Of a DNA stretch of 64,000 bases, positions 44,276 through 52,887 are shown in pieces (the first letter of the stretch is position 1; every line of letters starts with the position of its first letter). The translations under genes and the position numbers were made by a program. Source of the DNA: JBGSYN01 sp041750975 (lineage in GTDB: Bacteria > Pseudomonadota > Alphaproteobacteria > Geminicoccales > Geminicoccaceae); NCBI GenBank assembly GCA_041750975.1, contig JBGSYN010000150.1, forward strand, positions 32,159 to 96,158, given 5' to 3'. Under the pieces are notes generated by a model. The model made no database searches. It was not told the DNA's origin and was given only the letters and a program-made list of their open reading frames with translations.

Positions 44276-44620
44276 ATGACGCCCGACGGCGAAACGCTAG
44301 GAATTCTGGGTGACAGTTTGCGCCGATGGTGGCGGCGCAACTGGCTGGCTTTGCCGCTTTGCTTCGTCCTTACCTATTTCGGCTATCATGCCATACACGG
44401 CAATCACGGCCTCCTCGCCTGGGTCGATGTCAGTCATGACATCAGCCAATTGGAAATGCAGCTGGCAGCCAGACGGGCGGAGCGCGACCGGCTGGAAATA
44501 CTCATCAAGGGTCTTGGGCCCGATGAATTGGACGAAGATCTGCTCGAGGAACAGCTTCGCGGCCTGGGCTATGTGAAGCGCCGTGAATTGATTGTCCTGA
44601 AGCCTGGAAGTGCCGAATAG
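44276..44620 (+). CDS. septum formation initiator family protein (FtsB/DivIC-like)
   Basis: The 114-residue protein has one N-terminal transmembrane helix (WLALPLCFVLTYFGYHAIHG) and a following coiled coil (ISQLEMQLAARRAERDRLEILIKGL), then a short acidic tail. This is the layout of FtsB-type divisome proteins, and the location after eno is the conserved one. The ATG at 44276 follows a GGAGG by 3 bases, which is close. Upstream in-frame codons lie within eno. A small stem-loop (CAGATG/CATCTG, 44634-44650) sits just past the gene without a T tract. Confidence 0.85.
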   Translation: MTPDGETLGILGDSLRRWWRRNWLALPLCFVLTYFGYHAIHGNHGLLAWVDVSHDISQLEMQLAARRAERDRLEILIKGLGPDELDEDLLEEQLRGLGYVKRRELIVLKPGSAE

Positions 44621-44737
44621 GCGCGTACATTTGCAGATGGCAGTCATCTGACGCTGAGCCTACCGTAGTCGCCGCACGATCGTTAATGCTAAGCGTCCGT
44701 CGCCGTTGGTCGCTATCATTGCCAGGGAGTCGTACAA

Positions 44738-45772
44738 TTGTCCGCCGAACTTTCAGCAATGAAGCCTGCCGGGCGTGGCAAGAATATGCGTCCAGCCTCG
44801 ACAGAATTGCCTGAGCCGGAAAAGCTGTTGGGCCTTTACCGGCAGATGTTGCTGATCCGGCGGTTCGAGGAGAAGGCGGGGCAGCTGTACGGGATGGGGC
44901 TCATTGGCGGCTTCTGCCATCTATACATTGGTCAGGAAGCCGTCGCCGTCGGAATCCAGGACGCGCTCAGCGAGGGCGATAGCGTCATTACCGGCTATCG
45001 CGACCATGGCCACATGCTTGTGATCGGAATGGACCCGAGGCGTGTCATGGCCGAACTGACCGGTCGTGCCACCGGTTATTCGAAGGGCAAAGGCGGCTCG
45101 ATGCATATGTTTGCCCGAGAGCATGGCTTTTTCGGCGGTCATGGGATCGTCGGCGCACCGGTGCCCCTCGGCACTGGAATTGCCTTCGCGCACCGTTATC
45201 GGGAGGATGGCGGTATTTGTGTATGCTATCTTGGCGACGGTGCGGTTAATCAGGGGCAGGTCTATGAGAGCTTCAATATGGCTGCTCTTTGGGGACTGCC
45301 CATTCTCTACGTCATAGAGAACAATCGATACGGGATGGGGACGTCCGTGACGCGGGCATCCGCTGGGACCGATCTTTACAACCGGGGCTCGGCCTGTGGT
45401 ATTTCCGGCGAGCAGGTCGACGGTATGGATGTTACGGCTGTCCGGGCCCGGGCAACCGCGTTGAGTGGCGAAGTTCGAGCCGGTGGAGGGCCGCGCATCC
45501 TGGAGGCGATGACCTATCGGTATCGCGGCCATTCGATGTCGGATCCCGCAAAATATCGAAGCCGCGAGGAAGTCCAGGACATCCGGGAAAGGCAGGATCC
45601 AATAACTCAGTTGCAAAAGCGCCTCGTCGCCGAAGCCGGGATCGACGAAACTCGTCTCAAGGCCATCGACAAGGACATCAGGAGCCTCGTGAATGAGGCC
45701 GCCCGGTTCGCGCAGGACAGTCCGGAGCCGGGGCCGGACGAACTGTTCTCAGACGTTCTGAAGCAAGACTGA
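44738..45772 (+). CDS. pdhA: pyruvate dehydrogenase E1 component, alpha subunit
   Basis: PdhA with PdhB forms the thiamine-diphosphate E1 that decarboxylates pyruvate. The 344-residue product has LLGLYRQMLLIRRFEEKAGQ, GFCHLYIGQEAVAVG, the ThDP motif GDGAVNQGQVYESFNMAALW...NN (about residues 165-195) and YRYRGHSMSDPAKYR, the segment that includes the phosphorylation loop in homologues. The TTG at 44738 is supported by AGGGAG 8 bases upstream; the ATG at 44759 is the alternative. It begins the pdhABC-lpd-lipA block. Confidence 0.95.
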   Translation: MSAELSAMKPAGRGKNMRPASTELPEPEKLLGLYRQMLLIRRFEEKAGQLYGMGLIGGFCHLYIGQEAVAVGIQDALSEGDSVITGYRDHGHMLVIGMDPRRVMAELTGRATGYSKGKGGSMHMFAREHGFFGGHGIVGAPVPLGTGIAFAHRYREDGGICVCYLGDGAVNQGQVYESFNMAALWGLPILYVIENNRYGMGTSVTRASAGTDLYNRGSACGISGEQVDGMDVTAVRARATALSGEVRAGGGPRILEAMTYRYRGHSMSDPAKYRSREEVQDIRERQDPITQLQKRLVAEAGIDETRLKAIDKDIRSLVNEAARFAQDSPEPGPDELFSDVLKQD

Positions 45773-45810
45773 ACTCGCAGGGTTCCTGTACAGAAATAAG
45801 GTCGTGGCGA

Positions 45811-47199
45811 ATGCCAACCGAAATCTTGATGCCAGCACTTTCTCCGACCATGACCGAAGGCAATCTTGCACGCTGGCTGAAGCGGGAAGGTGACGCTATC
45901 CAAGCGGGCGACGTTATCGCCGAGATCGAGACCGACAAGGCCACGATGGAAGTGGAGGCCGTCGATGACGGCGTGCTGGGCCGAATCCTCGTGCGCGAGG
46001 GTGCTGAGAATATCGCCGTCAATACGCCGATCGCGGTCTTGCTTGGAGACGGCGAAGAGCAGAGCTCAGGCAACATCCCCCTTCGAGTGCCCGCGGCCCC
46101 GCCACAAGGGGACGCCACCGGGCGGGCCGAACGATCGACGCGGGTCGCGGCAACGCCGGCAGAACCGCAGATCGACAGATCGGCCCCGGAGGCCGGTGTT
46201 CCGGAAGGAACGGTTTTCGAACGACAGACGGTGCGCGAAGCGCTGCGGGATGCGATGGCGGAAGAGATGCGCCGCGATCCCAACGTATTTCTATTGGGTG
46301 AGGAAGTCGCCGAATACCAGGGCGCCTACAAGGTCAGCCAGGGACTGCTCGAAGAATTTGGCGCCAAGCGCGTGGTCGATACGCCTATCACGGAATATGG
46401 CTTCGCCGGCCTGGGGGTTGGTGCGGCAATGGCGGGCCTGATACCTATTGTCGAGTTCATGACCTGGAATTTCGGCATGCAGGCGATCGACCACATCATC
46501 AATTCTGCAGCGAAGACCCGCTACATGTCGGGCGGGCAGATGGGCTGCCCGATTGTCTTTCGAGGGCCCAACGGTGCGGCCGCAAGAGTTGCGGCGCAAC
46601 ATAGCCAGGAATATGGCTCCTGGTATGCGCACTGCCCGGGGCTGATTGTGGTTTCGCCCTATTCAGCGGCGGACGCTAAGGGCCTCCTCAAAGCGTCTAT
46701 CCGCGATCCTAACCCTGTCATCTTTCTCGAGAACGAAGTTCTGTACGGCCAGAGCTTCGAGGTGCCCGTGGTCGACGACCATCTGGTCCCGATCGGCCGC
46801 GCCAAGGTGGCTCGTATTGGCAAGGACGTGACGATCACGGCCTACTCTTTGATGATGGATCGAGCGCTGGAAGCTGCGGCAAAACTCGCCGACGAAGGCA
46901 TCGATGCCGAGGTCATCGATTTGCGGACTCTACGGCCGCTCGATACGGCGACGGTTGTCGCTTCCGTGATGAAGACCAATCGCCTGGTCTCTGTCGAGGA
47001 GGGTTGGCCGGTCTGTGGGTTCGGTTCGGAGCTTGCCGCCGTGATGATGGAGCAGGCATTCGACTATCTCGATGCACCGGTTGTGCGCGTCACTGGAAAG
47101 GACGTGCCGATGCCCTACGCCGCAAATCTCGAACGGATGGCAGTGCCGCAGGTGCAGGACGTCGTCGATGCGGCAAAAACCGTCTGTTACCGTTCTTGA
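45811..47199 (+). CDS. pdhB: pyruvate dehydrogenase E1 component, beta subunit with N-terminal lipoyl domain
   Basis: The 462-residue protein fuses an N-terminal lipoyl domain to a complete E1-beta. The lipoyl domain covers about residues 1-80, with Lys43 in ETDKATMEVEA as the lipoylation site. A Pro/Ala-rich linker follows, and E1-beta starts near residue 140 (REALRDAMAEEMRRDPNVFLLGEEVAEYQGAYKVS-type sequence). The fusion is known in alphaproteobacterial complexes. What is special here is that the E2 encoded next has no lipoyl domain, so this lysine would be the only visible lipoyl carrier. pdhC begins 7 bp downstream. Confidence 0.96.
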   Translation: MPTEILMPALSPTMTEGNLARWLKREGDAIQAGDVIAEIETDKATMEVEAVDDGVLGRILVREGAENIAVNTPIAVLLGDGEEQSSGNIPLRVPAAPPQGDATGRAERSTRVAATPAEPQIDRSAPEAGVPEGTVFERQTVREALRDAMAEEMRRDPNVFLLGEEVAEYQGAYKVSQGLLEEFGAKRVVDTPITEYGFAGLGVGAAMAGLIPIVEFMTWNFGMQAIDHIINSAAKTRYMSGGQMGCPIVFRGPNGAAARVAAQHSQEYGSWYAHCPGLIVVSPYSAADAKGLLKASIRDPNPVIFLENEVLYGQSFEVPVVDDHLVPIGRAKVARIGKDVTITAYSLMMDRALEAAAKLADEGIDAEVIDLRTLRPLDTATVVASVMKTNRLVSVEEGWPVCGFGSELAAVMMEQAFDYLDAPVVRVTGKDVPMPYAANLERMAVPQVQDVVDAAKTVCYRS

Positions 47200-47206
47200 G
47201 ACAGGC

Positions 47207-48157
47207 ATGAGCACAAGCCGAACGGCGTTTACCCAGAACGCCTCGGGCGGTCGGATTCTTGCAAGTCCACTCGCCAAAAGAATTGCCGAGCAGGCTGGAC
47301 TCGATCTCCGCGGATTAAAGGGGTCCGGGCCGAGAGGCCGGATCGTCAAGGCGGACCTCGAGCGGGCCCGACCGACAGAGACAACGATGCCCCAGCCAGT
47401 TGTCGCCCCTCTGGCGACTAGGTCACCCCCTAAAGACGTGACGAAACCGGCGCCGCTTGAGGCACCGGGCGGAGCTTATCGCGAAGTCCCGATTTCTTCG
47501 GTTCGCAAGATCATCGCGAAACGCTTGACCGAATCAAAACAGACAATTCCGCATATTTATCTAACCATCGATTGCGAACTTGATCCACTATTGAAGCTTC
47601 GACGCGCGATCAACGAGCGGGACGGCGCCACCTTCAAGATTTCCGTCAATGACTTCGTTGTCAGGGCAACCGCTCTGGCTATTGCCAAAAAGCCCGAGGT
47701 CAACGCGTCCTGGGGTGGCGACAAGATCCTCCGGTATCTCGATATCGATATCTCTGTTGCCGTTGCCATTGACGACGGCCTCATTACGCCGATCGTTCGG
47801 ACGGCGGATCGAAAAAGTGTTGCGGCTATTTCTGATGAAATGAAGGAACTGGCTGCTCGTGCCCGTTCAAACCGGCTGAAACCGGAGGAATTTCAAGGGG
47901 GTGGTTTCTCCATTTCCAATCTGGGGATGTACGGGGTTCGTGAATTCGCAGCAGTCATCAATCCGCCCCAGGCTTGTATTCTCGCGATTGGCGCTGGAGA
48001 GCAAAGGGCAATCGTCAAGAGTGGGGCATTGACTGTCGGAACGGTCATGACGTGTACGCTCTCGATCGATCATCGTGTCGTCGATGGTGCACTGGGAGCC
48101 CAGTTCCTGGCTGAGTTCAAAAGACAGATCGAAGATCCGATCGGTCTTCTGCTTTGA
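47207..48157 (+). CDS. pdhC: pyruvate dehydrogenase E2 (dihydrolipoamide acetyltransferase) lacking a lipoyl domain
   Basis: The 316-residue protein begins almost directly with the peripheral-subunit-binding domain (ILASPLAKRIAEQAGLDLRG, then KGSGPRGRIVKADLE). After a short linker comes a complete catalytic acetyltransferase domain ending in TLSIDHRVVDGALGAQFLAEF with the HxxxDG motif. E2 proteins normally carry one or more N-terminal lipoyl domains and are over 400 residues long. Upstream of 47207 is pdhB in another frame, so nothing is cut off by a frameshift at this point. The acetyl group must therefore come from the lipoyl domain of PdhB, unless another protein supplies one. Confidence 0.93.
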   Translation: MSTSRTAFTQNASGGRILASPLAKRIAEQAGLDLRGLKGSGPRGRIVKADLERARPTETTMPQPVVAPLATRSPPKDVTKPAPLEAPGGAYREVPISSVRKIIAKRLTESKQTIPHIYLTIDCELDPLLKLRRAINERDGATFKISVNDFVVRATALAIAKKPEVNASWGGDKILRYLDIDISVAVAIDDGLITPIVRTADRKSVAAISDEMKELAARARSNRLKPEEFQGGGFSISNLGMYGVREFAAVINPPQACILAIGAGEQRAIVKSGALTVGTVMTCTLSIDHRVVDGALGAQFLAEFKRQIEDPIGLLL

Positions 48158-48185
48158 TCGATTCGCTGAAGTAGGAAAGCGGAGG

Positions 48186-49577
48186 ATGGCGGCATCTTTC
48201 GACATCGCCGTGATTGGCGGTGGCCCTGGGGGCTATGTGGCGGCCATTCGAGCCGCACAACTCGGTTTCAGCGTTGCGCTCATCGAGCGCGAACATCTGG
48301 GCGGCATCTGCCTCAACTGGGGCTGCATTCCGACCAAGTCACTGCTCCGTTCCGCAGAAGTGTTTGGAACGCTCCAACACCTCGATGACTTTGGGCTCGA
48401 GGCGCAAAATCCCGCCTTCGACATTGCGGCTATCGTCAAAAGATCGCGGCAGATTGCGGAGCAACTTAACAGGGGTGTCGGACATCTCCTGCGGAAGAAT
48501 AAGGTGCAGGTTATCGATGGTTCGGCCCGCCTGCGTGGGCCTGGAACCGTCGAGGTCGATGGCCCCTCTGGATCGCAAATGATCCAAGCGGAAAGTATCA
48601 TTGTTGCAACCGGGGCGCGGGCGCGGCAACTGCCAGGGCTCGAAAGTGACGGCCACCTGGTCTGGACCTACAAAGAGGCAATGATGCCTCCTGCCATGCC
48701 GAAATCCCTGTTGGTCGTAGGCTCCGGAGCCATCGGCATCGAATTCGCCAGTTTCTACAAGGCTCTCGGTGCTGATGTTACGGTCATCGAGGTGATGGAC
48801 CGTATTCTGCCGGTAGAGGATGAGGAGATTTCGGGCTTCGCACGAAAGCGGTTGGAACAGCGCGGCATCGCTATCCTGACCGACGCCAGGCTTCAGAGGC
48901 TTGACCGCGGTGAAGGCCATGTCACCGCGGTTGTTGCCATCAACGGCGAAGAACGCCGGATCACCGTGGATCGGGTGATTATGGCCGTCGGCATCGTCGG
49001 CAATACGGAAGGACTGGGCCTGGAACGGCTCGGTGTCGACATCGAGAATGGACACATCGTCATTGACCGGCATTGCCGTACATCGGTCCCGGGCATCCAT
49101 GCCATCGGTGATGTTGCGGGGCCGCCATGGCTGGCGCACAAGGCCAGTCATGAAGGGGTCGTATGCGTTGAGGCCATTGCCGGACGGGACCCCCATCCCC
49201 TCGACGTCAGCAAGATACCGGGCTGCACCTACAGCGAGCCGCAAATCGCTAGTGTGGGGCTGACGGAGAGGACGGCTCGGGAAGCGGGATACGATGTCAA
49301 GGTCGGACGCTTTCCCTATGTGGGAAATGGCAAGGCCATTGTGCTCGGCGATACCGAGGGTCTGATCAAGACGGTGTTCGACGCCAAGACGGGAGAACTC
49401 CTAGGTGCACATCTGGTCGGGTCGGAGGTCACCGAACTCATTCAGGGCTTCGTCATCGCCCGGCAACTCGAGGCGACCGAACTAGACCTCATGCAGACCG
49501 TATTTCCGCACCCCACCCTTTCCGAGATGATGCATGAGGCCACTCTTGACGCTTATGGGCGCGCCGTACACTTCTAG
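48186..49577 (+). CDS. lpdA: dihydrolipoyl dehydrogenase (E3)
   Basis: E3 reoxidises dihydrolipoyl groups, passing electrons to NAD+. The 463-residue flavoprotein has the FAD motif VIGGGPGGYVAAIRAAQLG, the redox-active disulfide GGICLNWGCIPTKSLL, the NAD motif LVVGSGAIGIEFASFY and the C-terminal His-Glu dyad in FPHPTLSEMMHEA. The ATG at 48186 has AGGA 9 bases upstream, and a GGAGG abuts the start codon. An open frame from 48075 lies inside pdhC. There is no N-terminal lipoyl domain. Confidence 0.96.
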   Translation: MAASFDIAVIGGGPGGYVAAIRAAQLGFSVALIEREHLGGICLNWGCIPTKSLLRSAEVFGTLQHLDDFGLEAQNPAFDIAAIVKRSRQIAEQLNRGVGHLLRKNKVQVIDGSARLRGPGTVEVDGPSGSQMIQAESIIVATGARARQLPGLESDGHLVWTYKEAMMPPAMPKSLLVVGSGAIGIEFASFYKALGADVTVIEVMDRILPVEDEEISGFARKRLEQRGIAILTDARLQRLDRGEGHVTAVVAINGEERRITVDRVIMAVGIVGNTEGLGLERLGVDIENGHIVIDRHCRTSVPGIHAIGDVAGPPWLAHKASHEGVVCVEAIAGRDPHPLDVSKIPGCTYSEPQIASVGLTERTAREAGYDVKVGRFPYVGNGKAIVLGDTEGLIKTVFDAKTGELLGAHLVGSEVTELIQGFVIARQLEATELDLMQTVFPHPTLSEMMHEATLDAYGRAVHF

Positions 49578-49601
49578 TCTGACAATGATGGATGAGATTT
49601 G

Positions 49602-50516
49602 ATGGCGACCGTCACCCTGACACGCGACACCTCGGTGTTGCGCAAACCTTCCTGGATACGCGTCAAGGCGCCGGTATCGAAAGGCTATCACGAGACACGC
49701 CGTCTGGTGCGCGAGAAGAAACTCCACACAGTCTGTGAGGAGGCCGCTTGTCCCAATATCGGGGAATGCTGGGAGCAAAAGCACGCAACGGTGATGATCC
49801 TGGGAGATACCTGTACACGGGCTTGCGCATTCTGCAATGTCAAGACCGGTATGCCGGGCGCCGTCGATCCCGACGAGCCCGCGCATCTCGCGGAACTGGT
49901 CCATTCCCTGGGTTTGAAGCACGTCGTGATCACCTCGGTGGACCGGGATGATTTAATGGATGGCGGCGCGTCGCAATTCGTTCGGAGCATCGAAGCGATC
50001 CGCGAGCTCGGTACCGCAACGACCGTCGAAATCCTGACACCCGATTTTCTGCGGAAGCCCGCAGCGCTCGAGGCCGTCGTGGCGGCACGCCCGGATGTGT
50101 TCAACCACAATCTCGAGACAGTACCACGGCTCTATAGGACCGTGCGTCCCGGTGCCCGCTATTTTCACTCGCTTCGGCTGTTGCAGCGGGTCAAGGAACT
50201 GGACCCGTCGATCTTTACCAAATCAGGCATCATGGTCGGCCTAGGTGAGGAACGTCGTGAGGTGCATCAGGTTATGGATGACATGCGTTCCGCGGATATC
50301 GATTTTCTGACCATCGGACAGTATCTCCAGCCCACGCGTCGGCACCACAAGGTCGAGCGTTTCGTCGATCCTGCGGAATTCGATGGCTATGCAAAAATGG
50401 CGCGGGTGAAGGGCTTCTTGATGGTTTCCGCCTCGCCTCTCACACGTTCCTCCTATCTGGCCGGTGACGATTTTGCTCGACTACAAACGGCACGCCGCGC
50501 CATGGTGATTCATTAA
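49602..50516 (+). CDS. lipA: lipoyl synthase
   Basis: LipA inserts two sulfur atoms into octanoyl groups on lipoyl domains. The 304-residue radical-SAM enzyme has the auxiliary cluster motif TVCEEAACPNIGECW (C-x4-C-x5-C) and the radical-SAM motif CTRACAFCNVKTG (C-x3-C-x2-C), plus the conserved C-terminal RSSYLAGDDF. The ATG at 49602 is preceded by an in-frame TTG at 49599; the ATG is preferred. It lies 24 bp after lpdA, so the lipoyl-making enzyme is encoded beside its target. No lipB is in the window. Confidence 0.96.
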   Translation: MATVTLTRDTSVLRKPSWIRVKAPVSKGYHETRRLVREKKLHTVCEEAACPNIGECWEQKHATVMILGDTCTRACAFCNVKTGMPGAVDPDEPAHLAELVHSLGLKHVVITSVDRDDLMDGGASQFVRSIEAIRELGTATTVEILTPDFLRKPAALEAVVAARPDVFNHNLETVPRLYRTVRPGARYFHSLRLLQRVKELDPSIFTKSGIMVGLGEERREVHQVMDDMRSADIDFLTIGQYLQPTRRHHKVERFVDPAEFDGYAKMARVKGFLMVSASPLTRSSYLAGDDFARLQTARRAMVIH

Positions 50517-50566
50517 AGTGAAACGCCGGTCACGATCAATTAACGAATTGTCTCTTTAGTCTCTCC

Positions 50567-51052
50567 ATGCCCACACACGCGGAACGTCGCTATCTGCCTT
50601 ATCGGCCCGAGCAGCTTTATGAGCTGGTCGCCGGTGTCGAGCGGTATCCGGAATTCTTGCCGTGGTGCAAAGCAGCGCGGATTACCCGGCGTGAGGGCGA
50701 TGTTTTCTATGCAGACCTCGTTATCGCATTCAAGGTCTTCCGGGAGCGCTTTTCCTCGCGTGTCGAATTGGTGCCTAAGACCAAGGTCAGCGTCGAGTAT
50801 ATCAACGGCCCATTCCGCTATCTCAATAACCATTGGGAATTTGAAGAAGCGGAAGACGGGGGGTGCATCGTCGATTTTTACGTCGACTTTGAGTTCAGGT
50901 CGCGCATGCTGCAGAGGCTGATCGGGCTGCTCTTCAATGAGGCCGTTTCCCGGATGGTTGCCGCTTTCGAACAGCGTGCTCGAGACCTCTACGGAACCGA
51001 AACTGTGGGCACACAAGGCCGGCCTTTGCGCACCGCGGCCGCTAATCGCTAA
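50567..51052 (+). CDS. COQ10/RatA-like START-domain (SRPBCC) protein
   Basis: The 161-residue protein matches the Coq10/RatA family of lipid-binding SRPBCC proteins (YRPEQLYELVAGVERYPEFLPWC near the N-terminus, then NGPFRYLNNHWEF and FEFRSRMLQRLIGLLFNEA). Coq10 helps ubiquinone function in respiration. The E. coli RatA name comes from a ribosome-association effect that may not apply. It follows lipA by 50 bp, its usual alphaproteobacterial place. Its TAA overlaps the convergent cinA-like stop by 3 bp. Confidence 0.87.
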   Translation: MPTHAERRYLPYRPEQLYELVAGVERYPEFLPWCKAARITRREGDVFYADLVIAFKVFRERFSSRVELVPKTKVSVEYINGPFRYLNNHWEFEEAEDGGCIVDFYVDFEFRSRMLQRLIGLLFNEAVSRMVAAFEQRARDLYGTETVGTQGRPLRTAAANR

Positions 51053-51552
51053 GCCGGATTCCCCACCAGTTCCAAGAGCATTTTGAGGGCAATCTCGACG
51101 CTCGCGAGGCGGATGTCAGTCCGCCCACCCTCCAAAACCAATCCTTGGGCATTCGACCGACCGTCCTTGCGCTGACCGGCGAAATGAACGAGGCCGATGG
51201 GCTTCGCATCGGTGCCACCCCCAGGGCCGGCTATGCCCGTAACGGCGATGGCAAGATCGGCGGACGAGCGGCTCAGTGCACCCTCTGCCATTGCACGCGC
51301 GACTTCGGCGCTGACGGCACCGACGGCCGCTAAAGTTTGCGCGCTCACGCCTAGCATCTGAATCTTGGCATTGTTGTCGTAAGTGACGAAGCCACGATCG
51401 ACGACTCGCGAGGAACCGGCAATTTCCGTGAGTGAGGCGACGACAAGACCGCCGGTGCATGATTCGGCCGTGGCAATGCGCAGATGCCGATCGGCACAAG
51501 CATCGAGCAGTTCGGCAGCAAGTGTTACGATACCTTCGGGAAATATCTTCAT
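51049..51552 (-). CDS. CinA family nicotinamide-nucleotide amidohydrolase domain protein (PncC-like)
   Basis: The 167-residue protein corresponds to the C-terminal CinA domain alone. It shows TAESCTGGLVVASLTEIAGSS near the N-terminus, GAVSAEVARAMAEGAL and AVTGIAGPGGGTDAKPIGLVHFA. PncC-type enzymes deamidate nicotinamide mononucleotide to nicotinate mononucleotide. The gene overlaps ispDF by 4 bp (ATGA), so it is translationally coupled to it. Confidence 0.9.
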   Translation of the reverse strand: MKIFPEGIVTLAAELLDACADRHLRIATAESCTGGLVVASLTEIAGSSRVVDRGFVTYDNNAKIQMLGVSAQTLAAVGAVSAEVARAMAEGALSRSSADLAIAVTGIAGPGGGTDAKPIGLVHFAGQRKDGRSNAQGLVLEGGRTDIRLASVEIALKMLLELVGNPA

Positions 51553-52733
51553 GGCTGGGTGAAATCGTTCGACGGGAAACTCGCAGTCGCTATGGCTTGA
51601 GCGGCGATGCCTTCACCCCGTCCGGTAAATCCGAGCCCCTCTGTGGTCGTCGCTTTCACGCTGACATGGTCCGGGGCAATACCCAGCACAGCGGCGATCC
51701 GCTCGATCATCGCTTGACGATGCGGTCCGATCTTGGGCTGCTCGCAGATGATGGTGAGGTCGACATGTTCCAGGCGGCCACTGCGCTCGCCGATAAGGCT
51801 GTTGGCGTGAGCCAGGAATTGGGATGAATCCGCGTCCCGCCAAACGGGATCTGTCGGTGGAAAGTGATCGCCGATATCACCGGCGCATATGGTACCGAGG
51901 ACGGCGTCGGTGAGTGCGTGGAGGGCGACATCGGCATCCGAGTGGCCGATCAGTCCATCTTTGAATGGGATGGCAATACCGCAAAGAATTAGCGGGCGAC
52001 GTTGGCCGAAGCGATGAACGTCGAACCCCGAACCGGTCCGCCAGGTCCTGGCGACATCAATCACTTTGGTTCGCATGACCGCCTCCGCCACCGCGAAGTC
52101 TTCGTTTTCGGTGATCTTGATGTTGTTCCTATCTCCCTCAACGATATGAACCTCGATGCCAAGTTCCCGCGCGAGTGCTGTATCATCGGTGAACGATTGG
52201 GGTGCAAGGCGGCGATGGGCGTCCAGAATCATCGCGAAGTTGAAGCCCTGAGGTGTTTGGGCTCGGACGAGATTCGTACGGTCGACTTCACCGATGACGG
52301 TATGGTTCCTTTCCTGCTTCAGGCTGTCCGTCACCTTGATTGCCGGAAGGACGGCCTGATGGTCCTGCAGCGCGCAAAGGACACGCTCCAGGACGTCGTT
52401 GCCGAGACAAGGACGAGCCCCATCATGGATCAGGACCGCATCGGGTTGCTCGTCCTTGGCAAGAGCCTCGAGGCCGGCCCACACACTGTGCTGGCGCGTT
52501 GGACCGCCGATCACAGCGGAGACGTCGACCAAAGACGAAGACACTTGTTTATAGAGCGCTCGATGATCCTGATGGATAACGACGATCACTCGCCTGATAC
52601 CCGGATGGGCCTGTAGCCGCTCGGCGCTGTGGAGCAGAATTGGTGCGCCGGCGAGTTGCGCATATTGCTTCGGCAGATCGCCGCCGAAGCGCTGCCCGAC
52701 GCCTGCGGCGACGACAATCGCATCAACGATCAA
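51549..52733 (-). CDS. ispDF: bifunctional IspD/IspF isoprenoid biosynthesis enzyme
   Basis: The 394-residue protein fuses two non-adjacent MEP-pathway activities. The N-terminal IspD half (about residues 1-225; VAAGVGQRFGGDLPKQY, IHDGARP) makes CDP-methylerythritol. The C-terminal IspF half (about 235-394; GSGFDVHRF, GHSDADVALHALTDA, TTTEGLGFTGRGEGIAAQA) makes the cyclodiphosphate. The start is a TTG at 52733 with AGGGA-type purines upstream. It is divergent from ntrB, leaving about 150 bp between starts. The dusB (nifR3) gene often found between ispDF and ntrB is absent. Confidence 0.96.
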   Translation of the reverse strand: MIVDAIVVAAGVGQRFGGDLPKQYAQLAGAPILLHSAERLQAHPGIRRVIVVIHQDHRALYKQVSSSLVDVSAVIGGPTRQHSVWAGLEALAKDEQPDAVLIHDGARPCLGNDVLERVLCALQDHQAVLPAIKVTDSLKQERNHTVIGEVDRTNLVRAQTPQGFNFAMILDAHRRLAPQSFTDDTALARELGIEVHIVEGDRNNIKITENEDFAVAEAVMRTKVIDVARTWRTGSGFDVHRFGQRRPLILCGIAIPFKDGLIGHSDADVALHALTDAVLGTICAGDIGDHFPPTDPVWRDADSSQFLAHANSLIGERSGRLEHVDLTIICEQPKIGPHRQAMIERIAAVLGIAPDHVSVKATTTEGLGFTGRGEGIAAQAIATASFPSNDFTQP

Positions 52734-52887
52734 GTTTCCCTATCCCTTGCAGCTATTCTCTATCTCTTTTTCTCGTGATTGCTTGTCGACACGGAGGAGA
52801 CGCACTAATTTGCTTAAAAACTAGGCATTGAAGCGGACTTGCACATTGAACAATCAGGCATTCCAAGAACCCGACAGAGCCGACGGT

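Noticed and set aside
44634..44650. CAGATG/CATCTG stem-loop after the ftsB-like gene as a terminator
   Set aside because: The stem is only 6 bp and no run of T follows on either side.
48339..49244. 301-codon minus-strand frame opposite lpdA
   Set aside because: lpdA is intact with all E3 motifs; the antisense translation shows no domain and follows from high GC in third positions.
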